DNA of 64,000 nt from Pseudarthrobacter siccitolerans (GTDB taxonomy: Bacteria > Actinomycetota > Actinomycetes > Actinomycetales > Micrococcaceae): assembly GCF_001046895.1 (NCBI RefSeq), contig NZ_CAQI01000039.1, positions 62,001 to 126,000 of the forward strand, given 5' to 3'. Made by a program: the position numbers and the translations under genes. This document shows, piece by piece, positions 45,976 through 54,858 of the stretch. The notes beneath the pieces are model-generated. The model was not told the DNA's origin and did no database searches. It was given only the letters and a program-made list of their open reading frames with translations. Each line of letters opens with the position of its first letter. Within the stretch, counting starts at the first letter, position 1.

Positions 45976-46584
45976 TCAGCGCCGGGCAGCCTTCCGTGCG
46001 GCATTCTTCAGTGCCTTGCGGGAAACGGGCTTCAGGGCCTTCCTGGCAGCTTCCTCCTCCAGCGCCCGCCGTCGTCGGGCATCAAGGAGGTCGTTCCACA
46101 GGGTGGTGGCGAAAACTGCGCCGTCCTGGGTATACAGCTCATAGGGATACGAGGCAAACCCGGCCGGGGGAGTGCCTTCAGGAAGTTGTTCGCCGGAGGT
46201 CCGGGCCACGGCCTCGGCTATCGCCCAGGTTTCGGTCAGGTGCGGCACCAGGTTGGCTTCCACAAACGCGTTCGGGTCGGCGGACACGGCAGCCCTCTCA
46301 AGCAGGATCCCGCGCTGCTGCTCCAGGTGTGCGGCGGCTGCCTCTGCAACTGACGTCCCCTCTTCGCTGGCCCTGGCCAGCACGGCTTCCTGTTCCGCCA
46401 CCGCCACGGCCCAGTCTCCTGTACGGCGGAATGCCTGCCATGTGGGGAACCACACCACGGAGCCGGTGGCGTGGTTGTGGATGTGCCGGAGGCCGGTGCT
46501 CTTCTCGGTTCCTGCGTGGTCGTTTCCTGCGGCGGCAGCACCGGCGAGGAGGTCTGACAAGGCGGGAGTGGGTGCTGTGCTCAT
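45976..46584 (-). CDS. conserved hypothetical protein
   Basis: 202 residues from the ATG at 46584. I do not recognise a family. It is helix-rich without membrane segments or signal peptide. Visible features are HIHNHATGSVVWFPTWQAFR (an odd His/aromatic patch near residue 40), EAAAAHLEQQRGILLERAAV, and a strongly basic C-terminal tail (RKALKPVSRKALKNAARKA) that could bind nucleic acid. It is divergent from a metallo-beta-lactamase-fold gene 88 bases away and convergent with ilvE. Codon usage is like its neighbours. Confidence 0.7.
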   Translation of the reverse strand: MSTAPTPALSDLLAGAAAAGNDHAGTEKSTGLRHIHNHATGSVVWFPTWQAFRRTGDWAVAVAEQEAVLARASEEGTSVAEAAAAHLEQQRGILLERAAVSADPNAFVEANLVPHLTETWAIAEAVARTSGEQLPEGTPPAGFASYPYELYTQDGAVFATTLWNDLLDARRRRALEEEAARKALKPVSRKALKNAARKAARR

Positions 46585-46672
46585 GATGGCGGTGCTCTCG
46601 GTAGGGAATGCTGATCTGTAGGCCACAACCCGCCGCAGGGTCCCGCTTATTCCGCCGGACTGCAAAGATGGG

Positions 46673-47476
46673 ATGGTGACTTCAGCTTCCGGCCCCGTCC
46701 TTGCACGCAGCTCGGCCCTCACGCAGTTCTTCCTGGCCCCCAACCCCGGACCCATGAGCCTGGAGGGAACCAACTCGTACATCCTGCAGGCGCCCGGATC
46801 CGCCGGTGCCGTGGTGGTGGACCCGGGGCCGCTGGACGAGGCTCACCTCCGGGCGCTGGCCGGTGCAGCGCCAGTGGAACTCATCCTTATCACCCACCGC
46901 CACGCCGACCACACCGCCGGTTCGGCGCGGCTGCACCAGCTCACGGGGGCTCCTGTCCGTGCCGCCGATCCTGCCCACTGCCACGGAAGCGGCGCCGTGC
47001 TGCAGGACGGCGAGGTACTTTCCGCAGGCGGCCTCGAGGTCAGGGTTGTGGCCACGCCGGGCCACACCTCCGATTCCGTATGCTTCCATCTCCCCGGCGA
47101 CGGCCAGGACGGGTCCGTCCTTTCCGGGGATACCATCCTCGGCCGCGGCACGACCGTGCTGGATTACCCTGACGGAACCCTCGCGGACTACCTCGCATCG
47201 TTGGACCGGCTGGAAACGCTGGGGCATGCCACCGTCCTTCCGGCTCACGGACCGGTCCTGCCGTCCCTGCAGGGCATCACGCAGGCATACCGCACCCATC
47301 GCCTCGAACGGCTGGCGCAGGTCCGTGCCGTCCTGGAGCGCCTGGGCGGGGACGCAGCCGTTGGCGACATCGCTGACGCCGTCTATTCCGACGTCGACCC
47401 TTCCGTCCGGCGGGCCGCTGAGACATCGGTTGCGGCTCAGCTTGAGTACCTCCGCGGTGAAGCCGCGCGGCAGTAG
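46673..47476 (+). CDS. metallo-beta-lactamase fold hydrolase
   Basis: 267 residues. The metal site THRHADHTAGS (about 75-84) has the HxHxDH-like pattern, with ATPGHTSDSVCF and SGDTILGRGTTVL as the later metal-binding His and Asp, and PAHGPVL as the last. A C-terminal winged segment RLERLAQVRAVLERLGGDA and IADAVYSDVDP resembles LACTB2/RNase Z-like enzymes. It is probably a hydrolase acting on thioesters or nucleic acid, with the specific role unknown. ATGs at 46668 and 46673 are close together and the start is not firm. FAH-family and gltX genes follow in the same direction. Confidence 0.87.
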   Translation: MVTSASGPVLARSSALTQFFLAPNPGPMSLEGTNSYILQAPGSAGAVVVDPGPLDEAHLRALAGAAPVELILITHRHADHTAGSARLHQLTGAPVRAADPAHCHGSGAVLQDGEVLSAGGLEVRVVATPGHTSDSVCFHLPGDGQDGSVLSGDTILGRGTTVLDYPDGTLADYLASLDRLETLGHATVLPAHGPVLPSLQGITQAYRTHRLERLAQVRAVLERLGGDAAVGDIADAVYSDVDPSVRRAAETSVAAQLEYLRGEAARQ

Positions 47477-47518
47477 CGGCGCCCGGCCGGCGCCGGGCAA
47501 GACGGTAGGGTAGGAGCC

Positions 47519-48295
47519 ATGCGTATTGCCAGGTTTGTCGTTGATTCTGATCCCCTCTACGGCGTTGTCGAAGGTGACCCCGGCAGTGAAGTCATCACTG
47601 TTATCCATGGAGACCCCTTCTTCAACGGGGTGGAGCGCACCTCTGTCCGTCACAAGCTGGACGACGTCCGGCTGCTCGCGCCCATCATTCCCCGCAGCAA
47701 GGTGGTGGGTGTAGGCCGCAACTTCGTGGAGCACGCGCACGAGCTCGGCAACGAAGTTCCCGCCCAGCCGCTCCTCTTCCTGAAGCCCAACACCGCCGTG
47801 GTGGGCCCCAACGATCCCGTGGTACTCCCGGAGTTCTCCGAGGAAGTCTCCTTCGAAGCGGAACTGTGCGTGGTAATCGGCCGGATCTGCAAGGATGTGC
47901 CCGAGGAGCGCGTTGACGATGTCATCTTCGGCTACACGTGCGGCAACGATCTCACCGCACGGGACGTCCAGAAAAGCGACCTCCAGTGGACGCGCGCCAA
48001 AGGCTTTGATACCTCCGCGCCGCTGGGACCGTGGATCGAGACGGAACTCGATCCCGAGGACGTGCAGATCCAGGCCCGGCTCAACGGTGAGCTGCGGCAG
48101 GACGGCAGCACCAGCCAGATGATCAGGGGCGTGCGGGAACTGGTGTCCGTTGTCTCCCAGGCGTTCACCCTCCTGCCCGGCGATGTCATCATGACCGGGA
48201 CGCCGGCCGGGGTTGGCCTGGTCAGCGCCGGTGACCGCATTGAGGTGGAGATCGAGGGGATCGGCCGCTTGTCCAACCCCATCGTCCGCCGCTGA
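47519..48295 (+). CDS. fumarylacetoacetate hydrolase family protein (FAHD1-like)
   Basis: 258 residues with a clear FAH-family barrel: [13 protein letters not shown] near residue 62, [18 protein letters not shown], then the metal-binding [13 protein letters not shown], and [19 protein letters not shown] followed by [16 protein letters not shown]. Compared with the 13628 protein it lacks an N-terminal extension and is more like the oxaloacetate decarboxylase/acylpyruvase group. GGTAGGAGCC precedes the ATG. It lies 42 bases after the metallohydrolase and 49 before gltX, so these are likely cotranscribed, but a shared pathway is not evident. Confidence 0.9.
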   Translation: MRIARFVVDSDPLYGVVEGDPGSEVITVIHGDPFFNGVERTSVRHKLDDVRLLAPIIPRSKVVGVGRNFVEHAHELGNEVPAQPLLFLKPNTAVVGPNDPVVLPEFSEEVSFEAELCVVIGRICKDVPEERVDDVIFGYTCGNDLTARDVQKSDLQWTRAKGFDTSAPLGPWIETELDPEDVQIQARLNGELRQDGSTSQMIRGVRELVSVVSQAFTLLPGDVIMTGTPAGVGLVSAGDRIEVEIEGIGRLSNPIVRR

Positions 48296-48344
48296 CCCCA
48301 GCCACGGTGGCGGGCAGGCGGCAGACGGTAAAGTTGAAGCCACT

Positions 48345-49859
48345 ATGACTACTGCTTCTGCGTCGAATGCTGCCTCCATCCCGCCCGTCACCGCCGAGAC
48401 CCCCGTACGGGTGCGCTTCTGCCCTTCGCCCACCGGCACCCCGCACGTGGGGCTGATCCGTACCGCCCTCTTCAACTGGGCCTACGCCCGCCACACCAAA
48501 GGCACCATGGTGTTCCGGATCGAGGACACCGATGCAGCCCGTGACAGCGAGGAAAGCTACCACCAGCTGCTCGATGCCCTGAAGTGGCTGGGCATCGACT
48601 GGGACGAAGGCGTGGAGGTGGGCGGCCCGCACGAGCCCTACCGGCAGTCGCAGCGCAGCGGCATCTACCAGGACGTGATCGCCAAACTGCGCGAGGGCGG
48701 ATTCATTTACGAGTCCTATTCCACCCCGGACGAGATCGAGGCCCGCCACCGTGCCGCGGGACGCGATCCAAAGCTGGGCTACGACGGCTTTGACCGCCAC
48801 CTGACGGACGAGCAGCTCGCCCAGTACAAGGCCGAAGGCCGTGAGGCTGTCCTGCGCCTCCGCATGCCGGACGAGGACATCACCTTCACCGATCTGGTAC
48901 GCGGCGACATCACTTTCCGCGCCGGATCCGTGCCCGACTTTGCAGTGGTCCGTGCCAATGGTGCTCCGCTGTACACCCTGGTCAACCCCGTGGACGATGC
49001 CCTCATGGGGATCACCCATGTGCTCCGCGGCGAGGACCTGCTCAGCTCCACCCCCCGGCAGATCGCTCTGTACCGCGCCCTCTACGCCGTGGGCGTGGCA
49101 CAGTACATGCCCGAGTTCGGCCACCTGCCGTACGTCATGGGCCAGGGCAACAAGAAGCTCTCCAAGCGTGATCCCGAATCAAGCCTGTTCCTGCACCGGG
49201 AGCGCGGCTTCATCCCCGAAGGCCTGCTGAACTACCTCTCCCTGCTGGGCTGGTCCCTGAGCGCAGACGAGGACATCTTTACTGTTGAGCAGCTGGTGGA
49301 GCATTTCGATATCCACGACGTGCTGGGCAACCCGGCACGCTTCGACCTCAAGAAGGCCGAAGCCATCAACGGAACGCACGTCCGGATGCTGGCACCTGAG
49401 GTTTTCCGGGAGCGGCTGGCGCCGTACCTGCGCGCCGCCGATCTCGTGGGCGAAATCCTGACGGACCGCGAAGAGCAGATCCTCACCGAAGCGGCGCCCC
49501 TGATCCAGGAACGCATCACCCTGCTGGGCGAGGCGCCCGAGATGCTGGCCTTCCTCTTCAAGGCAGACGACGCCATCGACGTCGCCGCTGACGCCCTCAA
49601 GGGACTGCCGGAGAACCTGACGGAGGTCCTGGACGCCGCCATCGCTGCCCTTGAACCGGTTGAGGACTGGACTCCGGACAACATCCAGGCGGCGCTGAAG
49701 CAGGCCCTGGTCGAGGACCTGGGCATCAAGCCCCGCCTGGCCTTCGGGCCGGTGCGCACTGCCGTTTCCGGCCGCCGCATCTCGCCTCCGCTGTTTGAGT
49801 CCATGGTGATCCTCGGCAAGGAGTCCTCCCTCCGCCGGCTCAAGAGCTTCCGCGGCTGA
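48345..49859 (+). CDS. gltX: glutamyl-tRNA synthetase
   Basis: 504 residues from the ATG at 48345; the frame is open upstream only through the preceding gene. Class I synthetase: the HIGH variant is [19 protein letters not shown] near residue 25, and [12 protein letters not shown] is the KMSKS-type motif. The C-terminal anticodon domain is complete and ends LRRLKSFRG. The protein is a standard bacterial GluRS; because actinobacteria commonly charge tRNA-Gln through a glutamyl intermediate, it may also act on tRNA-Gln. It shares its final base with the HAD gene, whose ATG starts at 49859. Confidence 0.96.
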   Translation: MTTASASNAASIPPVTAETPVRVRFCPSPTGTPHVGLIRTALFNWAYARHTKGTMVFRIEDTDAARDSEESYHQLLDALKWLGIDWDEGVEVGGPHEPYRQSQRSGIYQDVIAKLREGGFIYESYSTPDEIEARHRAAGRDPKLGYDGFDRHLTDEQLAQYKAEGREAVLRLRMPDEDITFTDLVRGDITFRAGSVPDFAVVRANGAPLYTLVNPVDDALMGITHVLRGEDLLSSTPRQIALYRALYAVGVAQYMPEFGHLPYVMGQGNKKLSKRDPESSLFLHRERGFIPEGLLNYLSLLGWSLSADEDIFTVEQLVEHFDIHDVLGNPARFDLKKAEAINGTHVRMLAPEVFRERLAPYLRAADLVGEILTDREEQILTEAAPLIQERITLLGEAPEMLAFLFKADDAIDVAADALKGLPENLTEVLDAAIAALEPVEDWTPDNIQAALKQALVEDLGIKPRLAFGPVRTAVSGRRISPPLFESMVILGKESSLRRLKSFRG

Positions 49860-50596
49860 TGACTGCTCCCAGCCAGGCAGAGGGCGCCGTCCTGGTGACG
49901 CCCTTCGGCGCGGTCCGCGGGGTGCTTTTCGACATCGACGACACCCTGGTTGACCTCGAATATTCGATGACCACCGCCCTGCGGGAGGTCAGCGAACATC
50001 TCCTGCCCGGCCTTGACCAGGCCGGGTGGGAGCGGTTCGGGCGTATTTTCACCCACGAGACCACGCACTACTACGACCGGTACCTGGCCGGCGAGCTGAC
50101 GTTCAACGAGCAGCGCCTGCTCCGCGGCCGCGCTGCGCTGGGACACTTCGGGGTTGAGCTGGGGGAAGGTGAGCAATCCCACCAGTGGCTCAATGCGTAC
50201 ATGGAGAAGCAGCCCGCCTACGTGAAGCCCTTTCCCGACGTGATGCCGCTGCTGGACAAGCTCGACCGGGTGGGCATCCCCTACGGCGCGGTCAGCAACA
50301 ACGTCCACGATTACCAGCGCGCCAAGCTGGACGGGGCAGGACTTGAACGCGTCCGCCGCCTTGTGGGAACAGACACTTTGGGAGTGGCCAAACCGGACCC
50401 GGCCATCTACCTCGAAGGGGTCCGGCTGCTGGGCACGGACCCTGCCCACACGTTGTATGTGGGCGACAACCGCCTGCTCGATGCGGAAGGCTCGACGGCG
50501 GCCGGCCTGCTTGGCGTCTGGCTCAACCGGGCGGGGGAGCGCGTGCAGGAATTCGAGGGCAACTCGGTGGCTTCGCTCCAGGAATTGATCGCCTAG
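49859..50596 (+). CDS. HAD superfamily hydrolase
   Basis: 245 residues. Motif I is FDIDDTLVD (24-32) with nucleophile Asp25 and acid/base Asp27. Motif II is in AVSNN, motif III the Lys of AKPDP, and motif IV GDNRLLDAEG. The helical cap between motif I and II makes it a subfamily IA phosphatase like YjjG. The substrate is unknown: nucleotide and sugar phosphates are likely. Its ATG overlaps the gltX stop (TGATG), so translation is coupled. It precedes tRNA-Gln and tRNA-Glu. Confidence 0.92.
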   Translation: MTAPSQAEGAVLVTPFGAVRGVLFDIDDTLVDLEYSMTTALREVSEHLLPGLDQAGWERFGRIFTHETTHYYDRYLAGELTFNEQRLLRGRAALGHFGVELGEGEQSHQWLNAYMEKQPAYVKPFPDVMPLLDKLDRVGIPYGAVSNNVHDYQRAKLDGAGLERVRRLVGTDTLGVAKPDPAIYLEGVRLLGTDPAHTLYVGDNRLLDAEGSTAAGLLGVWLNRAGERVQEFEGNSVASLQELIA

Positions 50597-50607
50597 GAGT
50601 TGGTTGC

Positions 50608-50633
50608 GCGGGCCGCTGGAGACGGCGGCCCGC
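50608..50633 (+). terminator. putative hairpin after the HAD gene
   Basis: GCGGGCCGC (50608-50616) with GCGGCCCGC (50625-50633) is a 9-bp stem with an 8-base loop 12 bases after the stop. It lacks a T-run, so termination is uncertain. Confidence 0.5.
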
Positions 50634-50662
50634 ACACGTTCCACTGGCCGGGGCGAGCCGAT

Positions 50663-50691
50663 TTGTGCGAGCCGGAAGCTTCGGGTAAAGT
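50663..50691 (+). promoter_or_regulatory. promoter of tRNA-Gln
   Basis: TTGTGC (50663-50668) and TAAAGT (50686-50691) with the ideal 17-base spacer, 64 bases before the tRNA. Confidence 0.6.
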
Positions 50692-50755
50692 AATTTCTCG
50701 TGCTGAGGGGCACGGAGCAGGGTAAAAGCCCTGAAAACCGGCCCGAAAGTATCAT

Positions 50756-50827
50756 TGGGATATGGTGTAATTGGCAACACTACGGTTTCTGGTACCGTCA
50801 TTCTAGGTTCGAGTCCTGGTATCCCAG
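50756..50827 (+). tRNA. tRNA-Gln (anticodon CUG)
   Basis: 72 nt. Acceptor TGGGATA pairs exactly with TATCCCA; the anticodon loop TTCTGGT between ACGGT and ACCGT gives CUG; the T arm contains GGTTCGAGTCC. The discriminator is G and CCA is not encoded. Confidence 0.95.
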
Positions 50828-50966
50828 CTCTGTTGAGAGCCCGCTTTCGGGCGGTACAACAGCCGGTTTCAGACGGTCCGCCGATTTGAAACCACAGCGA
50901 AGTGTATGAAACAATCACTGAGCTTGACCAGCGGAAACGTTGGTTAGAAATATGGAAAAGTACACG

Positions 50967-51042
50967 GCCCCATCGTATAGCGGCCTAGTACGCCGCCCTC
51001 TCACGGCGGTAACGCGGGTTCGAATCCCGCTGGGGTCACCAA
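50967..51042 (+). tRNA. tRNA-Glu (anticodon CUC)
   Basis: 76 nt including an encoded CCA. GGCCCCA pairs with TGGGGTC (one G-T), the anticodon loop CTCTCAC between CCGCC and GGCGG gives CUC, and the T arm is GCGGG-TTCGAAT-CCCGC. Confidence 0.95.
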
Positions 51043-51046
51043 TGAA

Positions 51047-51079
51047 ACGGTCCCGGGCAAACGCCCGGGGCCGTTTTTC
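51047..51079 (+). terminator. intrinsic terminator of the tRNA-Gln/tRNA-Glu unit
   Basis: AACGGTCCCGGGC pairs with GCCCGGGGCCGTT (one wobble), followed by TTT, five bases after the tRNA-Glu CCA end. Confidence 0.85.
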
Positions 51080-51145
51080 GTTTCGCACGACATCCGGTGC
51101 CGGCCCTCCTTTCACGGAATTTACTCCTACTGGCCCAACCCCGAT

Positions 51146-51388
51146 CGCCCCATCACCTCCTGCCACGATTTTGGCAACGCGCGCTCACTTGGTGCCGGGT
51201 TCCGGGCAACCCTCGCTCACTTGATGCCGGGTTCCGGGGAACGCTCGCTCACCGCCCGCTGGCACATCTGGCTGGAGTGAGCGAGCGTCGACCCGATGGG
51301 GACCGCAAGTGAGCGCGCGTTCTTCCAATCAGGACCATAAGTGAGCGCGCGTCCGGAAGGAGGGGAGGCTGCAGGAGGTGATGGGGCG
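51146..51388. repeat. 243-bp element: 18-bp terminal inverted repeats with six 14-bp units at 32-bp period
   Basis: Ends CGCCCCATCACCTCCTGC (51146-51163) and its exact complement (51371-51388). Direct units at 51177, 51209 and 51241 (ACGCGCGCTCACTT, ACCCTCGCTCACTT, ACGCTCGCTCACCG) are separated by exactly 18 bases, and inverted units start at 51275, 51307 and 51339, again with 18-base spacers. The two left spacers match at 16 of 18 bases; the right ones differ. No ORF or transposase is inside. The right end supplies GGAGGTGAT, seven bases from a TTG in frame with the following GTPase gene. I do not know a named family. Confidence 0.9.
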
Positions 51389-51430
51389 TTGAAACGGGAC
51401 CAGGCTGCCCTGAACTGGCATGATGTTCCT

Positions 51431-53218
51431 GTGACCTCCCGGAACGAGCGGAACGAGCAGGAACTGCCGCGCGATGCACAGCCAGCGCAGGCGATGGCGG
51501 CTGTGGCCCTGCTGGAAGAGGTCCGGGATGACCTCGCCGCTGCCTCGCTGCCGCTGGCCTTGCCCGAGGCGGAACAAGCCAGGCGCGACGCCGCCAGCGC
51601 CGTAGCCCAGCTCGACGACTACATCCTCCCGCGGTACCGCAGCCTGGACGCCCCGCTGCTGGCCGTCGTCGGCGGGTCCACGGGTGCGGGCAAATCAACG
51701 CTTGTGAACGCTTTGGTGGGCCACCCGGTGACCCGGTCCGGAGCCATCCGCCCCACGACCCGCCAGCCCATCCTGCTGCACCATCCGCAGGAAGCAGCGT
51801 GGTTTGAGGGCCAGCGCGTCCTGCCCACCCTGAGCAGGATCCGCGGATATGTCGCCAGCAGCCCGGTGCCGGCCACCAGCGCCGGGCCGGCCCCGGACGC
51901 CGGAGCAATGTCCTCCCTGGTCCTCGTAGCGGACCCCGCCATGCCCCAAGGCATCGCACTCCTGGACGCCCCCGACGTCGACTCCATCTCCGACGACAAC
52001 CGCAAGCTTGCCGGGCAGCTCCTCGCCGCTGCCGACCTGTGGATTTTCGTCACCACGGCCAACCGCTATGCCGACGCCGTTCCCTGGAAACTGCTCCTGG
52101 ACGCGGCCGGCCGGGACATTATGGTGGCCGTGGTGCTGGACAGGGTGCCGCCGGGTGCCGAAGCGGAGGTCAGCGAGGACCTGCGGGGACTGCTGGACCG
52201 TGAAGGCCTGGGTGCTGCACAGCTGTTCGTCATTCCGGAAACAGCTCTCGACCCGCTTGGTATGCTGCCCGCCGGCACAGTCCTGCCGCTGCGCACCTGG
52301 CTGGGCGACCTTGCCGCGAATGCCGCCGGCCGTTCCGAGATCGCCCGCCGCACCCTCAACGGAACGGTCAGGGCCCTGGCCGGCCGTGTTGCCGCGGTGG
52401 CCCAGGCGGCGCGGGAGCAGCAGCGGGCGGCAGGCAACCTCGAAGCTGCCGCCGTGTCGGCCTACAACAGTGCCGCCAGCCGTATCCTCGACGCTACGAG
52501 GGACGGCTCACTGCTGCGTGGCGAGGTGCTGGCCCGCTGGCAGGACTTCGTGGGTACCGGAGAGTTTTTCCGGACCCTGGAACAGAACGTTGGCCGGTTC
52601 CGCGACCGTTTGGGCGCCTTCTTCCGCGGAGAACCGCCGCCCGCCATCCGCGTGGAAGCAGCCATCGAGACGGGCCTGCAGGCCGTCATCGTGGACGAAG
52701 CCGCGAATGCCGCCGAGGACACTGACCAGAGCTGGCGGAACGACTCCGCCGGACGCCATCTGCTGGGAACGGACGACCTTTCCGGGACATCCCCGGGCTT
52801 CGAGGACCGCGCAGCCGCCGCAATCAGGGCCTGGCAGGAGTCCCTGATGGAAATGATCCGCACCGAAGGCCAGGGAAAGCGGACCCAGGCCCGCTGGCTG
52901 TCCTTCGGCATCAACGGGCTGGGGGCGGCCCTGATGATCGTGGTGTTCTCGATGACGGCCGGACTGACAGGACTCGAAGTGGGCGTGGCGGGGGGAACGG
53001 CCGTTGTGGGACAGCGGCTGCTGGAGGCTGTTTTCGGCGAGGACGCCGTCCGGCGGATGGCCGAAAAAGCGCGGGAGGACCTGGACGTGCGCTGCCGGCA
53101 GCTGCTGCAGGACGAACAGCAGAAATTCCTGTCCCGGCTGCCGGAACAGGACGCCAGATCCGCCGAGGCCTTCGCTGCCCACGCGAACGCGCTGGCCCGG
53201 CTGGCGGACACCACATGA
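51431..53218 (+). CDS. dynamin/Era-like membrane GTPase, first of a pair
   Basis: 595 residues from the GTG at 51431. A TTG at 51389 with GGAGGTGAT seven bases upstream is an equally good start, adding 14 residues, and the frame opens at 51341. P-loop GGSTGAGKST (81-90), G2 RPTTRQP and G3 LLDAPDVDS are clear. The expected N/TKxD is replaced by TTANRYAD, so nucleotide specificity is doubtful. A C-terminal hydrophobic hairpin (about 495-530) follows an Ala/Glu-rich helical region. It overlaps the next gene by four bases (ATGA). Both resemble the adjacent bacterial dynamin pairs of other actinobacteria, which act in membrane remodelling or division. Confidence 0.85.
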   Translation: MTSRNERNEQELPRDAQPAQAMAAVALLEEVRDDLAAASLPLALPEAEQARRDAASAVAQLDDYILPRYRSLDAPLLAVVGGSTGAGKSTLVNALVGHPVTRSGAIRPTTRQPILLHHPQEAAWFEGQRVLPTLSRIRGYVASSPVPATSAGPAPDAGAMSSLVLVADPAMPQGIALLDAPDVDSISDDNRKLAGQLLAAADLWIFVTTANRYADAVPWKLLLDAAGRDIMVAVVLDRVPPGAEAEVSEDLRGLLDREGLGAAQLFVIPETALDPLGMLPAGTVLPLRTWLGDLAANAAGRSEIARRTLNGTVRALAGRVAAVAQAAREQQRAAGNLEAAAVSAYNSAASRILDATRDGSLLRGEVLARWQDFVGTGEFFRTLEQNVGRFRDRLGAFFRGEPPPAIRVEAAIETGLQAVIVDEAANAAEDTDQSWRNDSAGRHLLGTDDLSGTSPGFEDRAAAAIRAWQESLMEMIRTEGQGKRTQARWLSFGINGLGAALMIVVFSMTAGLTGLEVGVAGGTAVVGQRLLEAVFGEDAVRRMAEKAREDLDVRCRQLLQDEQQKFLSRLPEQDARSAEAFAAHANALARLADTT

Positions 53219-54828
53219 GCCGTCACAGCGACACGCGCGATGCCTCACGGCTGGACCGCAGGCTCTCCGCCCTCAACGACGCCCGGGAACTGGGCGAAGG
53301 CGTCCTCCCCGACGAATCGCTCCAGGAGGTGCTCAACGTCCTCGAGCGGGCCAGCTCCCGGCGGTCACTGTCCGCCGACCACACCGTGGTGGGCTTCTTC
53401 GGCGCCACCGGCAGCGGCAAGTCCTCCCTGTTCAACGCTGTGAGCGGAGCGGAGATCGCGACGGCGGCAGCGCGCCGTCCCACCACGTCCGAACCTTTGG
53501 CGGGGGTGTGGGGAGCGGAAGGCAGCGAACCCCTGCTGGACTGGCTGGAGGTCCGGAACCGGCACCATGCTGAAGCCGTGGACGGCTTCGCTGACGAGGC
53601 CACCGGCTTGATCCTGCTGGACCTGCCGGACTTTGATTCGACCAGGGCCGCCAACCGTGAAGTGGTGCAACAGATGGTGGGGCTCGTCGACGTCCTGGTC
53701 TGGGTCCTTGATCCCCAAAAGTACGCCGATGCGGCTGTCCACAACGACTTCCTGGCCCGCCTGGCCTCGCACGGGGCCGTCACCCTGGTGGTCCTCAACC
53801 AGGTGGACCGCCTTCCCGCCCAGGACGTCCAGCCGGTGCTGGAGTCCCTCCGGTCCATCCTTGCCCGTGACGGCCTCGCCAAGGTCCAGCTCCTGGCGGC
53901 TTCTGCACTCACCGGGGCAGGGGTGGACAAAGTCCGGGACGCTATCCGCGGCGTAGCGGTACACCGCAAAGCCCAGTCACAGCGGCTGGCGGCTGACATC
54001 ACCCGGGCCTCAGCGGAACTGGGCACAGTATCCGGTGGCGGAGAGGCGGCTGGCGTCCGGTCCGGTGGAAAGACGCGCCTGGCGGACGAGTTGGCTGTTG
54101 CGGCGAATGTCCCCGCTGTTGTGCGGGCAGTGGGCCAGTCCTATCGCCTCGAAGCAGTGAAGCGGACCGGCTGGCCCGTCACCCGCTGGCTTTCCAGGTT
54201 CCGGCCGGACCCCTTGCGTCGCCTTAATCTGCGCAGCGCCGCTCCTTCGGAGCTGAACCGGACTTCGCTGCCGCAGGGGGGAGCGCCCGAGCGTGCCAGG
54301 ACGGATGCAGCCGTGCGGGAGTTCGCCGACGCCGCCAGCGCGGGCGCTCCTGGCCCCTGGCGGGCGGCCATCCGGAGCGCGGCGAGGGAGGGCAGGGAGC
54401 GGCTGCCCGACGCACTGGACCAGGCGATTGCCGCTACCGACCTTGCGGCCAACCGTAAGTCGTGGTGGTGGACCGTATTCAACGTGGTGCAATGGCTGTC
54501 CCTGCTCACAGTCCTGGGCGGGCTGGGCTGGCTCGGCGTCCTGGCGGCGCTTGGCTACTTCCAAATGCCTGTACCGGAAGTGCCCAGGGTGGAGGGCTGG
54601 CCGGTGCCCACCCTGATGATCGCCGGCGGGGTGGTCCTGGGGATCTTCCTTGCCCTCACCGGCAGGTTCATAGCCGCGGCCGCCGCCAAGGCCAGGGCAG
54701 CACGGGCACGGAAGCGCCTTAACGCAGCGGTGGCGGCCGTGGCCGAGGAACTCGTGGTGGAACCAGTGGAGGTCGAAGTCAGCAGGCTTGCAGCGTTCAA
54801 TGCGGCGCTGAAGGCAGCCGCCGGATAG
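53215..54828 (+). CDS. Era/dynamin-like membrane GTPase, second of a pair
   Basis: 537 residues. All GTPase boxes are present: G1 GATGSGKSS (63-71), G2 RPTTSEP (88-94), G3 LLDLPDFDS (134-142) and G4 NQVD (195-198), with a G5-like LAASALTGAG. After a linker of about 120 residues come two membrane helices near 425-450 and 465-490 (WWWTVFNVVQWLSLLTV and MIAGGVVLGIFLALTG), then an Ala/Arg-rich helix. It starts inside the stop of the first GTPase gene, so the two are made together. They may form a heteromer at the membrane. Cellular role not shown by sequence. Confidence 0.85.
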   Translation: MSRHSDTRDASRLDRRLSALNDARELGEGVLPDESLQEVLNVLERASSRRSLSADHTVVGFFGATGSGKSSLFNAVSGAEIATAAARRPTTSEPLAGVWGAEGSEPLLDWLEVRNRHHAEAVDGFADEATGLILLDLPDFDSTRAANREVVQQMVGLVDVLVWVLDPQKYADAAVHNDFLARLASHGAVTLVVLNQVDRLPAQDVQPVLESLRSILARDGLAKVQLLAASALTGAGVDKVRDAIRGVAVHRKAQSQRLAADITRASAELGTVSGGGEAAGVRSGGKTRLADELAVAANVPAVVRAVGQSYRLEAVKRTGWPVTRWLSRFRPDPLRRLNLRSAAPSELNRTSLPQGGAPERARTDAAVREFADAASAGAPGPWRAAIRSAAREGRERLPDALDQAIAATDLAANRKSWWWTVFNVVQWLSLLTVLGGLGWLGVLAALGYFQMPVPEVPRVEGWPVPTLMIAGGVVLGIFLALTGRFIAAAAAKARAARARKRLNAAVAAVAEELVVEPVEVEVSRLAAFNAALKAAAG

Positions 54829-54858
54829 GAGTAATGAGCGACGCCGGCGGGCAGCCAG

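Noticed and set aside
51146..51388. CRISPR array
   Set aside because: Repeats are only 14 bp, occur in both orientations and only three per side, with no cas genes. The symmetry and outer inverted repeats argue for another kind of element.
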